Source of the DNA: Ferruginibacter sp.
GTDB lineage: Bacteria; Bacteroidota; Bacteroidia; Chitinophagales; Chitinophagaceae
Assembly (NCBI GenBank): GCA_025352625.1
Contig: JANXSR010000339.1
Coordinates: 1 to 32,572 of the forward strand
Direction: 5' to 3'
DNA length: 32,572 bases
Every line of letters begins with the position of its first letter. The stretch's first letter is position 1. Position numbers and translations under genes: made by a program. The notes beneath the pieces were generated by a model that saw nothing but the letters and a program-made list of their open reading frames with translations, was not told the DNA's origin and made no database searches. This document shows positions 1-7,892 of this stretch, piece by piece.

Positions 1-201
1 TCGTCCTTTGTTCATTCTCAATGATTTGTACAAAGAACGAACAGAATTATTTTCAAATCAACGCCGACTTAAAAACGGCGCAAACATAGAACTGTCAAGT
101 GTTTCAAAGAACTATTTTATAAAACAACGCAACGCTAGTGAGTAGGAAGTATAAAAAATATTAATTCAAAAGGTTATTTTTAAACCTTCAAAAATATAAC
201 A

Positions 202-1719
202 ATGAGAATTTTGATTTGTACCTTATTGCTTATAAGCACATGTTGCTTTGGGCAGAAAAAGCCAATACAAAATATTGCATCAACAGTTTCAATTGAGCGT
301 TTAAAAAAGAACCTTTATTATTTAGCCAGTGACGAATTAGAAGGTAGGCTAATGGGTAGCAAAGGGGATACCTTAGCTTCTGAATATGTAATCGATTGTT
401 TTAAAGAAAATCATTTGGCAGCACCTTATAAAAATGGAACAAGCTATTTTCAAACCGTAAATACTTTCAAAAAGAACCTTCTGCAATCTGAATTAATTAT
501 CGGGGCTAAAAAATTTGAAAATTGGAATGGCTGGAATTTTGTAATGCGCAGCACTGAAACGATACAATTAGATAACATCCCGGTTGTTTTTGCCGGATAT
601 GGAATTCAAAATAATCTTTACAATGATTTTGCCAACATTGACGTGAAGGGTAAAGCGGTTTTATTGCTGACTGGACAACCACAGGACAGTACAGGTACTT
701 ACTTGTTATCAGGTACAAAACAAGCAGCAATTGTTTCTTCTTACCAAAATTTATTGAGGGAAAAAGGTGCTGTACTTATATTGCTTTATAACAACAGGTT
801 TACAGCGGACAGTTTACTGCAAAGAAAAACATCTTTTCAGACGGTGTATAAAAACCCGTTTATACAGCATAACAACCTGCCCGTTCTTCTGCTATCCGAA
901 GAAAGAGCCAATGAGCTTTTAGCCCCTTCTGATAAAACAATTAAAAGTTTAGTTCAAGATATTTCAACCACACTTCGTCCGCAATCTTTTACTATAAATA
1001 CTACAATTGGCTGCCATATTCAAATTGGTATAACGGAAGAAAAGGCACCTAATGTTATTGGAGTTATCAACGGAACCGATAGTTCAGCAGGTTGTATAAT
1101 CCTCTCTGCTCATCACGACCATCATGGAAGAGACGGAAAAATAATTTATTATGGCGCTGTTGATAATGCCAGTGGTACTGTAGCTATTATGGAAATAGCC
1201 ACACTTATGTATAAAGCTATAGAAAAAGGATTTAGACCAAAACGCACTATTATTTTTGCTTCATATACCGGCGAAGAAAAAGGCTTATTGGGTTCTTACC
1301 ATTTTGCAGCCAATCCCTTATTCCCTATTGAAAAAACCCGGGCAGTTTTAAATATTGATATGATGGGACGTGTTGATACCTTCTATAGCGAAAAAAGAGC
1401 AGACAGCAATTATGCATACATCCTGGTGGTAGATTCTCTCAAACGAGGTTTACGTAATGCATTATTTACTGCAAATGAAAAGTTAGGGAAATTAAAACTT
1501 GACACCTACTATGAGCAGCCACAGTTTATGCAAAGAAGGCTTATGGGTTCAGACCAATATCCATTTTATTTGAAAGGAGTTCCTTTCATTAGAATTGATT
1601 GTGGCTTTAGTAAAGACTATCATCAATCAACAGACACCCCCGATAAAATTAATTATGAGCTACTTTCCAATCAAATAAAACTGGCTTTTTTGACAACCTG
1701 GAATATTGCAAATGATTAG
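202..1719 (+). CDS. Exported M28-family zinc aminopeptidase
   Basis: Predicted secreted metallopeptidase of 505 residues that would remove N-terminal residues from peptides outside the cytoplasm. The N-terminus is a Sec signal peptide (RILICTLLLISTCCFGQ, cleavage before Gln). The region of roughly residues 110-260 resembles a PA-type insert as found in this family. The catalytic domain shows all the expected dinuclear zinc ligands and the general base: H304 and D306 in AHHDHHG, D321 in AVDNASG, E358/E359 in TGEEKG, D386 in NIDMMGR, and H474 in KDYHQSTDTP. All key residues are present, so it should be active. It stands alone, with no gene in the 200 bp before it. A short AAGGTT/AACCTT hairpin lies just before the start. 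The family call is firm; the substrate is unknown. Confidence 0.93.
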   Translation: MRILICTLLLISTCCFGQKKPIQNIASTVSIERLKKNLYYLASDELEGRLMGSKGDTLASEYVIDCFKENHLAAPYKNGTSYFQTVNTFKKNLLQSELIIGAKKFENWNGWNFVMRSTETIQLDNIPVVFAGYGIQNNLYNDFANIDVKGKAVLLLTGQPQDSTGTYLLSGTKQAAIVSSYQNLLREKGAVLILLYNNRFTADSLLQRKTSFQTVYKNPFIQHNNLPVLLLSEERANELLAPSDKTIKSLVQDISTTLRPQSFTINTTIGCHIQIGITEEKAPNVIGVINGTDSSAGCIILSAHHDHHGRDGKIIYYGAVDNASGTVAIMEIATLMYKAIEKGFRPKRTIIFASYTGEEKGLLGSYHFAANPLFPIEKTRAVLNIDMMGRVDTFYSEKRADSNYAYILVVDSLKRGLRNALFTANEKLGKLKLDTYYEQPQFMQRRLMGSDQYPFYLKGVPFIRIDCGFSKDYHQSTDTPDKINYELLSNQIKLAFLTTWNIAND

Positions 1720-1943
1720 CTCGACCGCAAAGGCTAAGGACTGTATAGCCGAACCAAATGATAATAGGCGCTGGAATGCTGTTATGGTTTTTGCAGGGTA
1801 GGTTTTAGTGCCGTCAGGTTACTAATATGGGTTAATGAAAAGTTGCCGCATGGAAGATCAGTAACAAGAAGGTGAAAGAGAAGAGATCTGCGCCAGATGG
1901 GTTTACAGTATTTATATTTATCGTTTAATAGCATAAATTTACG

Positions 1944-2527
1944 TGTTATACGCCTTTTCATGACCAGTCAACGAATTCAAGTAAATAAAACAAGGGAGGA
2001 TTTAAGAGACCAGTTTAAATTTTTTGCCCAGCTAATATTAAAGCGACAACTTAAAATTGTCAAGATTATTTTCTGGTTTTTAACTGTATGGACAATCTTA
2101 TTATTAGTCTTTGCTGCTTTTACGAGCACTGAATTATTTATAACTTTGAAAGGAGTTTTGATAGCTTTAACGACGATAGCTTGGGCATGTGCAATAATTG
2201 CTGTTGTTATAATTATTTTAATTCATTTTAAAAATAAAATAGTACTTCGAATTTACGCAAATACCAAATCAGAAAGTGAATTAAATTATTCAATTAATTT
2301 TGATGAAGAAAAAATACAAATTTTTTCAGATAAACTGGATCAGGAGTTTTTTTGGAAAAATTATGTTTATTATCGTGAACACAATTACTCACTTTTTATC
2401 GTTAACGAAACAAGTCCTTTAGAAACAATCTATTATTCGAAAAATGAAATTGGAGAAAATAATTATTATCTTTTGAAAGAAATTATTAGCAAAAATTTGC
2501 CTAAAAAAATATAAATGGCGTATAACA
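1944..2527. repeat. 11-bp inverted repeats flanking the YcxB-like gene
   Basis: TGTTATACGCC at 1944-1954, just before the start codon, is the exact reverse complement of GGCGTATAACA at 2517-2527, two bases after the stop codon. The pair therefore tightly brackets one gene. The sequence is observed; any role as a recombination boundary is inference. Confidence 0.6.
1960..2514 (+). CDS. YcxB-like small membrane protein (hypothetical)
   Basis: Protein of 184 residues with two membrane segments: roughly residues 35-58 (IIFWFLTVWTILLLVFAAF) and 66-88 (GVLIALTTIAWACAIIAVVI). A soluble C-terminal part follows (LNYSINFDEEKIQIFSDK, then FWKNYVYYREHNYSLFIV). Two helices followed by a beta-rich tail with a 'W..i....e' pattern resembles YcxB-like C-terminal domain proteins, whose function is unknown. 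I chose the ATG at 1960; an in-frame ATG at 1897 would add 21 residues unlike a normal N-terminus. The gene is very AT-rich. It sits exactly between two copies of an 11-bp inverted motif (1944-1954 and 2517-2527), which suggests it moved as a unit. Family call moderate, function unknown. Confidence 0.6.
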   Translation: MTSQRIQVNKTREDLRDQFKFFAQLILKRQLKIVKIIFWFLTVWTILLLVFAAFTSTELFITLKGVLIALTTIAWACAIIAVVIIILIHFKNKIVLRIYANTKSESELNYSINFDEEKIQIFSDKLDQEFFWKNYVYYREHNYSLFIVNETSPLETIYYSKNEIGENNYYLLKEIISKNLPKKI

Positions 2528-2747
2528 TTGGTTCCTATGCTATTTAAGCTTGACCAATAATCTTCAGCCAAAAGCAAAGCCAGTATTCAGTTTCATCCGG
2601 ACAATTACCTTTAAACATTTGTAAAAACAATGAATATTTAATTATAAATTAAGCAGCGGCTGTGGGCAGATGGAAGTAAATATCCCAACAATACATAAAG
2701 TCCTGAACGCTAACTGCAAGAATTGGAAACGCTAAAAATATCGAAGT

Positions 2748-3155
2748 ATGTCAATCTCAGAATTTATATCGGCCCAACCAGAAGAGAGGCAGGAATTATT
2801 ATCTCAACTTCATGAAATTATCATTCAAAAAGACAAAACTATTACACCGGTAATTGCACCAATGATGGGGAAGGAGATGATTATTTATAATGCGCCGGGG
2901 AGTTTTAAATATGGACTTTCAAGCGTGAAAAATTATATGTCGTTGCACGTGTTACCAATGTATGGTTCAACTATTTTGTACGAAAAATATAAAGGTCTGT
3001 TGAAAGAGGCGACTTTTCAAAAAGGCTGCATCAATTTCAAAAACAAAGATGAAATGCCACTAAAAATCGTAAAGGATTTAATTGCTGAGTGTTCAAAAAT
3101 TGATCTTCGTGCTTTAAGAGAAAATTACCTGAAATCTAAATCAAAAAAAAACTGA
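2748..3155 (+). CDS. DUF1801 domain protein
   Basis: Protein of 135 residues matching the DUF1801/YdhG-like fold: an N-terminal helical part (ISEFISAQPEERQELLSQLH), then a beta sheet with YNAPGSFKYGLSS and MSLHVLPMYG, and a C-terminal part with KGCINFKNKDEMPLKIVKDL. This is the usual order in the family, which is often described as iron-chaperone-like although its function is poorly established. No signal peptide, so cytoplasmic. It is isolated, with about 230 bp of non-coding DNA before it and 250 bp after it, in the accessory stretch of small unrelated genes. Length is typical and complete. Confidence 0.8.
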   Translation: MSISEFISAQPEERQELLSQLHEIIIQKDKTITPVIAPMMGKEMIIYNAPGSFKYGLSSVKNYMSLHVLPMYGSTILYEKYKGLLKEATFQKGCINFKNKDEMPLKIVKDLIAECSKIDLRALRENYLKSKSKKN

Positions 3156-3315
3156 GCTGGTTGCCTGCAGTTAACAGATGCCCTGCCGCAATTAAGACAA
3201 ACAGTTATATTCTCAGCATTTCTCCAGTGTTCCTCGTCACCGGCTTCACCGGTTTTCAATTAGCTTTTGTATTTAAAGTAAAATTTCGTTCCTTTAATCA
3301 GCAGCGTTACCGATT

Positions 3316-3352
3316 GGGCATAACAACAAATTCCCAAACTGTGGTTATGCCC
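3316..3352. repeat. 9-bp inverted repeat GGGCATAAC / GTTATGCCC
   Basis: Perfect arms at 3316-3324 and 3344-3352 with a 19-nt spacer. Outer segments at 3307-3315 (TTACCGATT) and 3365-3372 (AATCGTAA) can also pair, with one bulged C on the left arm and a 12-nt bulge on the right, giving a long imperfect hairpin before the VOC gene. The core resembles the GGCGTATAACA motif around the YcxB-like gene. It has no T-tract, so it does not look like a simple terminator. Confidence 0.5.
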
Positions 3353-3405
3353 GGCATTTGCGCTAATCGTAATTGGCAACTATCCCAAGTTTAAAATATT
3401 GTCAA

Positions 3406-3930
3406 ATGAAAAAAAGAATAGTAAGCACGCTCATCCTTATCACCACATTCGCATTTGGATTCGCTTTTAAATCCCTGCTTTCAAATGCTAATGGCGAACA
3501 ACCAGTGAAAAAGGTGACAGGCATTGGCGGTATCTTTTTCAAATGCAAGGATCCCAAAAAAATCAGAGAATGGTATCAAACTCATCTTGGTTTAAATACC
3601 AACGAGTATGGGGCAGTATTTGAGTGGAGACAAGGTGCGGATACAACAAAAAAAGGTTTCACCCAGTGGAGCCCGTTTACTGAAAAAACAAAATACTTTG
3701 CGCCTTCAACAAAAGACTTTATGATTAATTACAGAGTTGAAAATCTGGAAACATTGATTGATCAGCTAAGAAAAGACAGTGTAACAATCATTGACAAAGT
3801 TGAAACAGCGGATTACGGAAAGTTCATTCATATAATGGACATAGAAGGCAATAAAATTGAACTATGGGAGCCCAATGACATAGAATTTGAAAAACTTGGC
3901 GAGAAAATTGGTGCCAGAACAACAAAATAA
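3406..3930 (+). CDS. Exported/anchored VOC (glyoxalase-fold) protein
   Basis: Protein of 174 residues. It begins with a hydrophobic leader (KKRIVSTLILITTFAFGFAF), so it is probably exported or membrane-anchored. One vicinal-oxygen-chelate module follows: KVTGIGGIFFKCKDPKKI, WYQTHLGL, the middle VFEWRQ segment, and the closing FIHIMDIEGNKIELWEP, whose Glu is a usual metal-ligand position. VOC proteins include glyoxalases, ring-cleaving dioxygenases and binding proteins; nothing here picks one. The ATG at 3406 is chosen over 3373 because it puts MKKR at the front of the leader. Downstream is a hairpin (3954-3992) and then 500 bp without a supportable gene. Confidence 0.8.
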   Translation: MKKRIVSTLILITTFAFGFAFKSLLSNANGEQPVKKVTGIGGIFFKCKDPKKIREWYQTHLGLNTNEYGAVFEWRQGADTTKKGFTQWSPFTEKTKYFAPSTKDFMINYRVENLETLIDQLRKDSVTIIDKVETADYGKFIHIMDIEGNKIELWEPNDIEFEKLGEKIGARTTK

Positions 3931-4430
3931 TTGGGACAACATTTTGAGACAAGGCTGCGATTACCATACCGCTAAAAACGGAACTTCGCAGCAACGTCTA
4001 TTCCCAGGTCGGTGAGTTAGCAACGCCCTGGCTAATGAGGGAATAGAACTAAGATTAAAACACACCTTTAGCAACTATGAGTGCACCTGCACTAATGCAC
4101 GTCGCTTCTTTTTGTTAACCTATGTTTTTTGGCAAAGGCAGAAAGCAGAAAGCGAAAGGCGGAAGGCGGAAAGCAGAAAGCAAACGAAGATGGTTATCAC
4201 TACATTTATACTTTTACCAATATGGTGTAAGTGGAGGAAGTGGACTTTATGTAGGATCAATCTGAAACGATCTATAAAGGCTCGTTAAGACGTTGCTGAG
4301 AAGAGAATGGTTACTGCTTTTACGTTTAACTACTGTGTCTTTGCCAATAGCATGGTTAGTGCCTACTTCCGTTGCCAGATTATTTGAATTGAAAAGTGGA
4401 AAACCAAAAAGCGCAACAGGTTATGCATAC
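3931..4430. other. 500-bp stretch without a supportable gene
   Basis: This stretch holds an imperfect hairpin (arms GCTGCGA 3954-3960 and TCGCAGC 3986-3992, with an inner CCG/CGG pair) just after the VOC gene, a small GTGCA/TGCAC palindrome at 4081-4092, and a purine-rich 7-bp tandem repeat at 4138-4186. Open frames in it are short and resemble no family I know. Confidence 0.6.
4138..4186 (+). repeat. Degenerate 7-bp tandem repeat (GCRGAAA-like)
   Basis: Seven consecutive heptamers: GCAGAAA, GCAGAAA, GCGAAAG, GCGGAAG, GCGGAAA, GCAGAAA, GCAAACG. It is a purine-only simple repeat in non-coding DNA. A second heptamer array of different sequence occurs at 21893-21955. Confidence 0.8.
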
Positions 4431-6188
4431 TTACGCAGCCTTTACTGGTACAAATTCAAAAAATATATGAGTGCCATTGTTGTTTTCTTCTGTCATGGTG
4501 CCATCTAATTGTTGTGTAAGCAGGGAGATGAGTTGCCCACCAAAGCCGGTGCCACTGATGGTGCCGCTTTTGCCCACACCATTATCGGATACCTGCATAT
4601 GCAAATTGCCATTGGCTGTTTGAGTTAATTTAATCTGCACTTTGCCGCTTCTCCCATCAGGGAAAGCATATTTAATGGTATTGGTGAGCAGTTCGTTTAC
4701 AATCAGGCCGAGTGGTACGGCTGTATCCACATCTACATTCAATGCATCCATGGCACATTCAACCTGCACTCTTTTGTGTGCGCCAAAAGAATCAAGTATA
4801 CTGTCGCTGAGGTTAATGAAATAATCTTTCATTTCAATAGCGCCAAGGTCTTTGCCCTGGTAAAGTTTCTGGTGAACAATACCGATGGATTGCACCCGGT
4901 TTTGCCCTTCCTGCATAGCCTCTTTGGTATTGGCGTCTTCTACCTGGTTGCTTTGCAAAGCCAGCAGGCTGCTTACAACTTCAAGGTTATTTTTTACCCT
5001 GTGATGAATTTCCTTCAACAACAATTCATTCTCTGCATTTCTTGCTACAAGCGAAGTTTGGGTAGCATTCAGTTCTGCCAATGTTTTTTCTATTTTGTCG
5101 TTTTTGTGTTTTAAAGAAAGATTTACTTTTTGCTTGTTGCGGTTATTGCGGTACAGAATAAATGAAATTACCAACACACTCAACAATAGTGCGATTGCAG
5201 TATTAAAGCGCAATTGATTTTTAGCGTATACATCAGCCAGGTTTAAATCATCAATGCGCTGCTTTTCTTTTATCTCTAATTGTTTAACCTGTTTAGATTT
5301 TTCGGTATTGGTAACGGTATCTTTTGCGGCTGTAGAAATTTTTAAAAATTCGTATGCTTTTGCAGGATTGTTTTTTTCAAAAACCTGCGATAATAAATTC
5401 GATGAGTTCATTATCACCAGGTAATTGTTGAATTTGTGTGCTCCTTCCAGCGCTTTGCCTGCATACCGCTGGGCTGAGTCCTGTTTACCCTGGTTAAAAT
5501 AAATCTGCGCCAGTTCATTCGCTACTTCAATTTCAAAAAAACCTAAACTGCCCTTTGCAGCGGCCAAAATCTGCTTACAGTAATTCACTGCTTCATCATA
5601 TTTTTTGCGCTTGCTATTGATACGTGCCAGTATCAGTATGGCCCAACTTTCCTGGAAAGGGAAATAAAGTTTTGAGTAGGCCTGTGTTTCCGTGGCAAAA
5701 TGATCAGCAGAATCCAGGTTGTTCAATCTTTCATGTTGTTGTGCCAATAAGAACATGGCACTCCATTGAGAAAAATAATCTGATTGTCTCATGAGAGGAT
5801 GATAGTATGCTTTTTGCGCCCATTGTAATGACGCTTTATCATCGCCTAATTTTTGGTACAACAGGCCCATCATATTGATGCCAAATACCTCCCTTACCGG
5901 TGCATATTTTCTGCTTAGGCCAATCGCCTGGTAAGCTGCATCAAATCCTTTTTCAAATGAAGATGTAAGCGCATAGGAAAAACAAAGCGCTTCCTGGCAC
6001 TCCAGTTCACCTATGGGGAATTTTAATTTTCTTGCCAGTTGCAGTCCTTCATTTCCCAACTCAACAGATTCAGCCGTATTAGTGAATGTGTTGGTACGGC
6101 TCAGCCAATACAAAGCATGCACCTTATTGGTATCTCCGGTATTGTCTTTTATACTATTTTTAAAATTGTCAATAGCAGGTTGCTCCAT
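4431..6188 (-). CDS. TPR sensor histidine kinase (HisKA_2 type), 5' end interrupted
   Basis: Body of a sensor kinase, 585 residues from the first ATG after an in-frame stop. Residues about 1-310 are TPR-like helical repeats, about 330-347 form a membrane segment (TAIALLLSVLVISFILY), a coiled linker follows, and then the HisKA_2 motif EIHHRVKNNL with phospho-accepting H395. The HATPase domain has NELLTN (N498) and DNGVG (D535). It should autophosphorylate and pass phosphate to a response regulator; none is encoded next to it. The TPRs should lie in the periplasm, but this reading frame has no signal peptide. The missing leader is encoded just upstream, in the same frame, behind a TAA at 6198-6200. 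Kinase call firm; whether an intact, correctly placed protein is made is doubtful. Confidence 0.88.
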   Translation of the reverse strand: MEQPAIDNFKNSIKDNTGDTNKVHALYWLSRTNTFTNTAESVELGNEGLQLARKLKFPIGELECQEALCFSYALTSSFEKGFDAAYQAIGLSRKYAPVREVFGINMMGLLYQKLGDDKASLQWAQKAYYHPLMRQSDYFSQWSAMFLLAQQHERLNNLDSADHFATETQAYSKLYFPFQESWAILILARINSKRKKYDEAVNYCKQILAAAKGSLGFFEIEVANELAQIYFNQGKQDSAQRYAGKALEGAHKFNNYLVIMNSSNLLSQVFEKNNPAKAYEFLKISTAAKDTVTNTEKSKQVKQLEIKEKQRIDDLNLADVYAKNQLRFNTAIALLLSVLVISFILYRNNRNKQKVNLSLKHKNDKIEKTLAELNATQTSLVARNAENELLLKEIHHRVKNNLEVVSSLLALQSNQVEDANTKEAMQEGQNRVQSIGIVHQKLYQGKDLGAIEMKDYFINLSDSILDSFGAHKRVQVECAMDALNVDVDTAVPLGLIVNELLTNTIKYAFPDGRSGKVQIKLTQTANGNLHMQVSDNGVGKSGTISGTGFGGQLISLLTQQLDGTMTEENNNGTHIFFEFVPVKAA

Positions 6189-6299
6189 TCGGGTAGGTTA
6201 GGCAAACAATACATGGGCACTGCATACAATTGCCAGCGTAAGCAACCTGTTCTTTTTGAATATTTTTTTAACCCCAAGCGAAGTGTAATAATAATACAT
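6189..6299 (-). pseudogene. Signal-peptide exon-like 5' end of the kinase, cut off by an in-frame TAA
   Basis: On the minus strand an ATG at 6299-6297 opens the same frame as the kinase. It encodes a textbook Sec leader: positive KKIFKKNR, a hydrophobic stretch LLTLAIVCSAHVLFA, then TAA at 6200-6198, then Pro-Thr-Arg and the Met-Glu-Gln of the kinase body. Bacteroidota leaders commonly read Ala-Gln at cleavage, so CAA (Gln) changed to TAA is the simplest explanation. I read this as one gene (4431-6299) carrying a nonsense mutation, or a sequencing error at one base. Confidence 0.75.
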
Positions 6300-6680
6300 A
6301 GTTTATGTTTTTAAGCTGCATTGGCCCGTCTAAAATTAATAGAAATCATTGATCCACTATTATTTTTCTCCGTAATTACAAATGGACCTCTACAATACGG
6401 GCAGCCGGAAGTTCAACAACTGTTTACCTGCGTGATAAACTCTTGCGCCAAACCGACCTGTAGCAAATAACAAAAAATGTAGTTCGACTTCAGTTCTTAG
6501 AATTAAACCTAAGACGAAAAAGAAAAACGGCGGCTGACAAAAGTATCCTATGCATATTGGGTGCTATGCACCAGTCTTATGAATGAGAAAGATTGGTGGG
6601 GTCAAAGTAAAGATGGATTATTTCTTTTGAAGGATAAAGATTGTAAACAGTTACACTCTAAAAAATTAACAAATAAAAAA
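6300..6680. other. 381-bp intergenic stretch
   Basis: This is the divergent region between the kinase (minus) and the DUF5694 gene (plus). The frame of the DUF5694 gene stays open upstream to 6561, but that extension has no leader-like or family-like sequence. I see no clear promoter box, repeat or RNA gene here. Confidence 0.5.
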
Positions 6681-7550
6681 ATGAAGAAAATAGTAACTAC
6701 TCTCTTTTTAACAGCCTTAAGTTTAGCAATCTTTGCACAGGCAAATCACAAAAAAATAAAAATAATTCTTTTAGGATCTTTTCACTTTAATCAGAGTATC
6801 GACAGTACAAGTAAACTACATGCAAATCTTTTTACTTACAAGCGACAAAATGAAGTTGAAGATTTAGTGACTAAACTTGTAAATCAAAAACCAGATAAGA
6901 TATTTTTAGAATTTGCAGAAAAAGATCAACTATTTTACGACAGCATTTATAACGATTATCTTCAAGGAAAAGAACCGCAGAGACTAAGAACCAAAGCAAA
7001 TGAAATATTTCAACTCGGTATGAAAACTGCAAAAAGGCTTGGGCATAAAAAAGTTTTTGGTATCAACTATCAACCAGAAGAATTAGCAGATTCAACTTAC
7101 AAACCTAAAAACAGTGTTGATAAGGCAATTCGGGATTTATATATTGCTTTAGGAAATTATAATGATTCAACAAGAACAAATTCAAAATTCTACGATTTGC
7201 CTTACCCTTATAGATTACCTACACAAGATTCTTTATTACAAAAATCAACGTTAAGTGAGTTTTTGATTTTTCAAAATTCTAAGGAAAAATTACAGCGGGA
7301 TAATATTGAAAATTGGAATTATTTTTATAGTGTTGGCACAGGTACAGACATAACAGCAACAGAATATGTAGGTACATTTTGGTATGGAGCAAATGTAAAA
7401 AATTATAATAACGTGCTTAGGCGGGTTGATTATGATAAAGATAATTGCTACCTTATAATTTATGGATCTTCTCACATTCCGATTCTGAAATTTTTATTTG
7501 AAATGAACCCGTATTTTGAGATAATGGATATAGATAAAATATTAAAATAA
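6681..7550 (+). CDS. Exported DUF5694 family protein
   Basis: Protein of 289 residues with a Sec signal peptide (KKIVTTLFLTALSLAIFAQ). The mature part opens with KIKIILLGSFHFNQS, continues with the acidic LEFAEKDQLFYDSIYNDYL, the KANEIFQLGMKTAKRLGHKKVFGINYQ segment, and ends with YGSSHIPILKFLFEMNPYFE. This order fits DUF5694, a family of unknown biochemical role whose GSFHF and GSSH motifs recall TraB/ChaN-like folds. I start at the ATG at 6681 because it gives a clean signal peptide. The gene is isolated, with about 340 bp of non-coding DNA after it. Family fairly sure, function unknown. Confidence 0.82.
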   Translation: MKKIVTTLFLTALSLAIFAQANHKKIKIILLGSFHFNQSIDSTSKLHANLFTYKRQNEVEDLVTKLVNQKPDKIFLEFAEKDQLFYDSIYNDYLQGKEPQRLRTKANEIFQLGMKTAKRLGHKKVFGINYQPEELADSTYKPKNSVDKAIRDLYIALGNYNDSTRTNSKFYDLPYPYRLPTQDSLLQKSTLSEFLIFQNSKEKLQRDNIENWNYFYSVGTGTDITATEYVGTFWYGANVKNYNNVLRRVDYDKDNCYLIIYGSSHIPILKFLFEMNPYFEIMDIDKILK

Positions 7551-7892
7551 CATCCTCCATCACAAAATCCCTCACAGATAATATTGAGTTTAGCAAAACT
7601 GAGGCGGGCAAAATACTATTTTCTTAACCTGAACTAATTATTGCTTATTAGCAGGCTGTACTAAAATTTTTGTAATTAAATAATTATCACGAAAAAAGCA
7701 TCTTCTGCAAAATAACCAACCAAAAAATATTACAACAATTAAATAAATGATAGTTCATACGCAATGCACCCTCATTAATTGTAGTAAAATATTTTGATTG
7801 ACTTTTACAGCAATTGTTGATTTTAGTAAACCGATAATTTTAATTTATATTTATCCGCAGAAAATAGTTGCTATTTCTATAACATTACACCA
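7551..7892. other. 342-bp intergenic stretch
   Basis: Very AT-rich leader region of the S9 peptidase gene. It contains only a minor AATAG-ttg-CTATT hairpin (7863-7875) close to the start codon and a TATATTTA sequence that is one base off the usual -7 box. I see no gene here. Confidence 0.5.

Noticed and set aside
62..80. CGCCG/CGGCG hairpin near the window start as a terminator
   Set aside because: The stem is only 5 bp, it has no T-run, and no gene is visible upstream.
3161..3394. 77-residue open frame between the DUF1801 and VOC genes
   Set aside because: No family resemblance; it runs through the inverted-repeat hairpin and overlaps the VOC gene leader.
4293..4508. Short plus-strand frame with hydrophobic start (LLLLRLTTVSLPIAW)
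   Set aside because: It starts at TTG, overlaps the kinase 3' end, and its faint likeness to an FtsX-type permease end stops after a few residues.
6561..6680. N-terminal extension of the DUF5694 protein
   Set aside because: It would bury a clean signal peptide and shows no family sequence.
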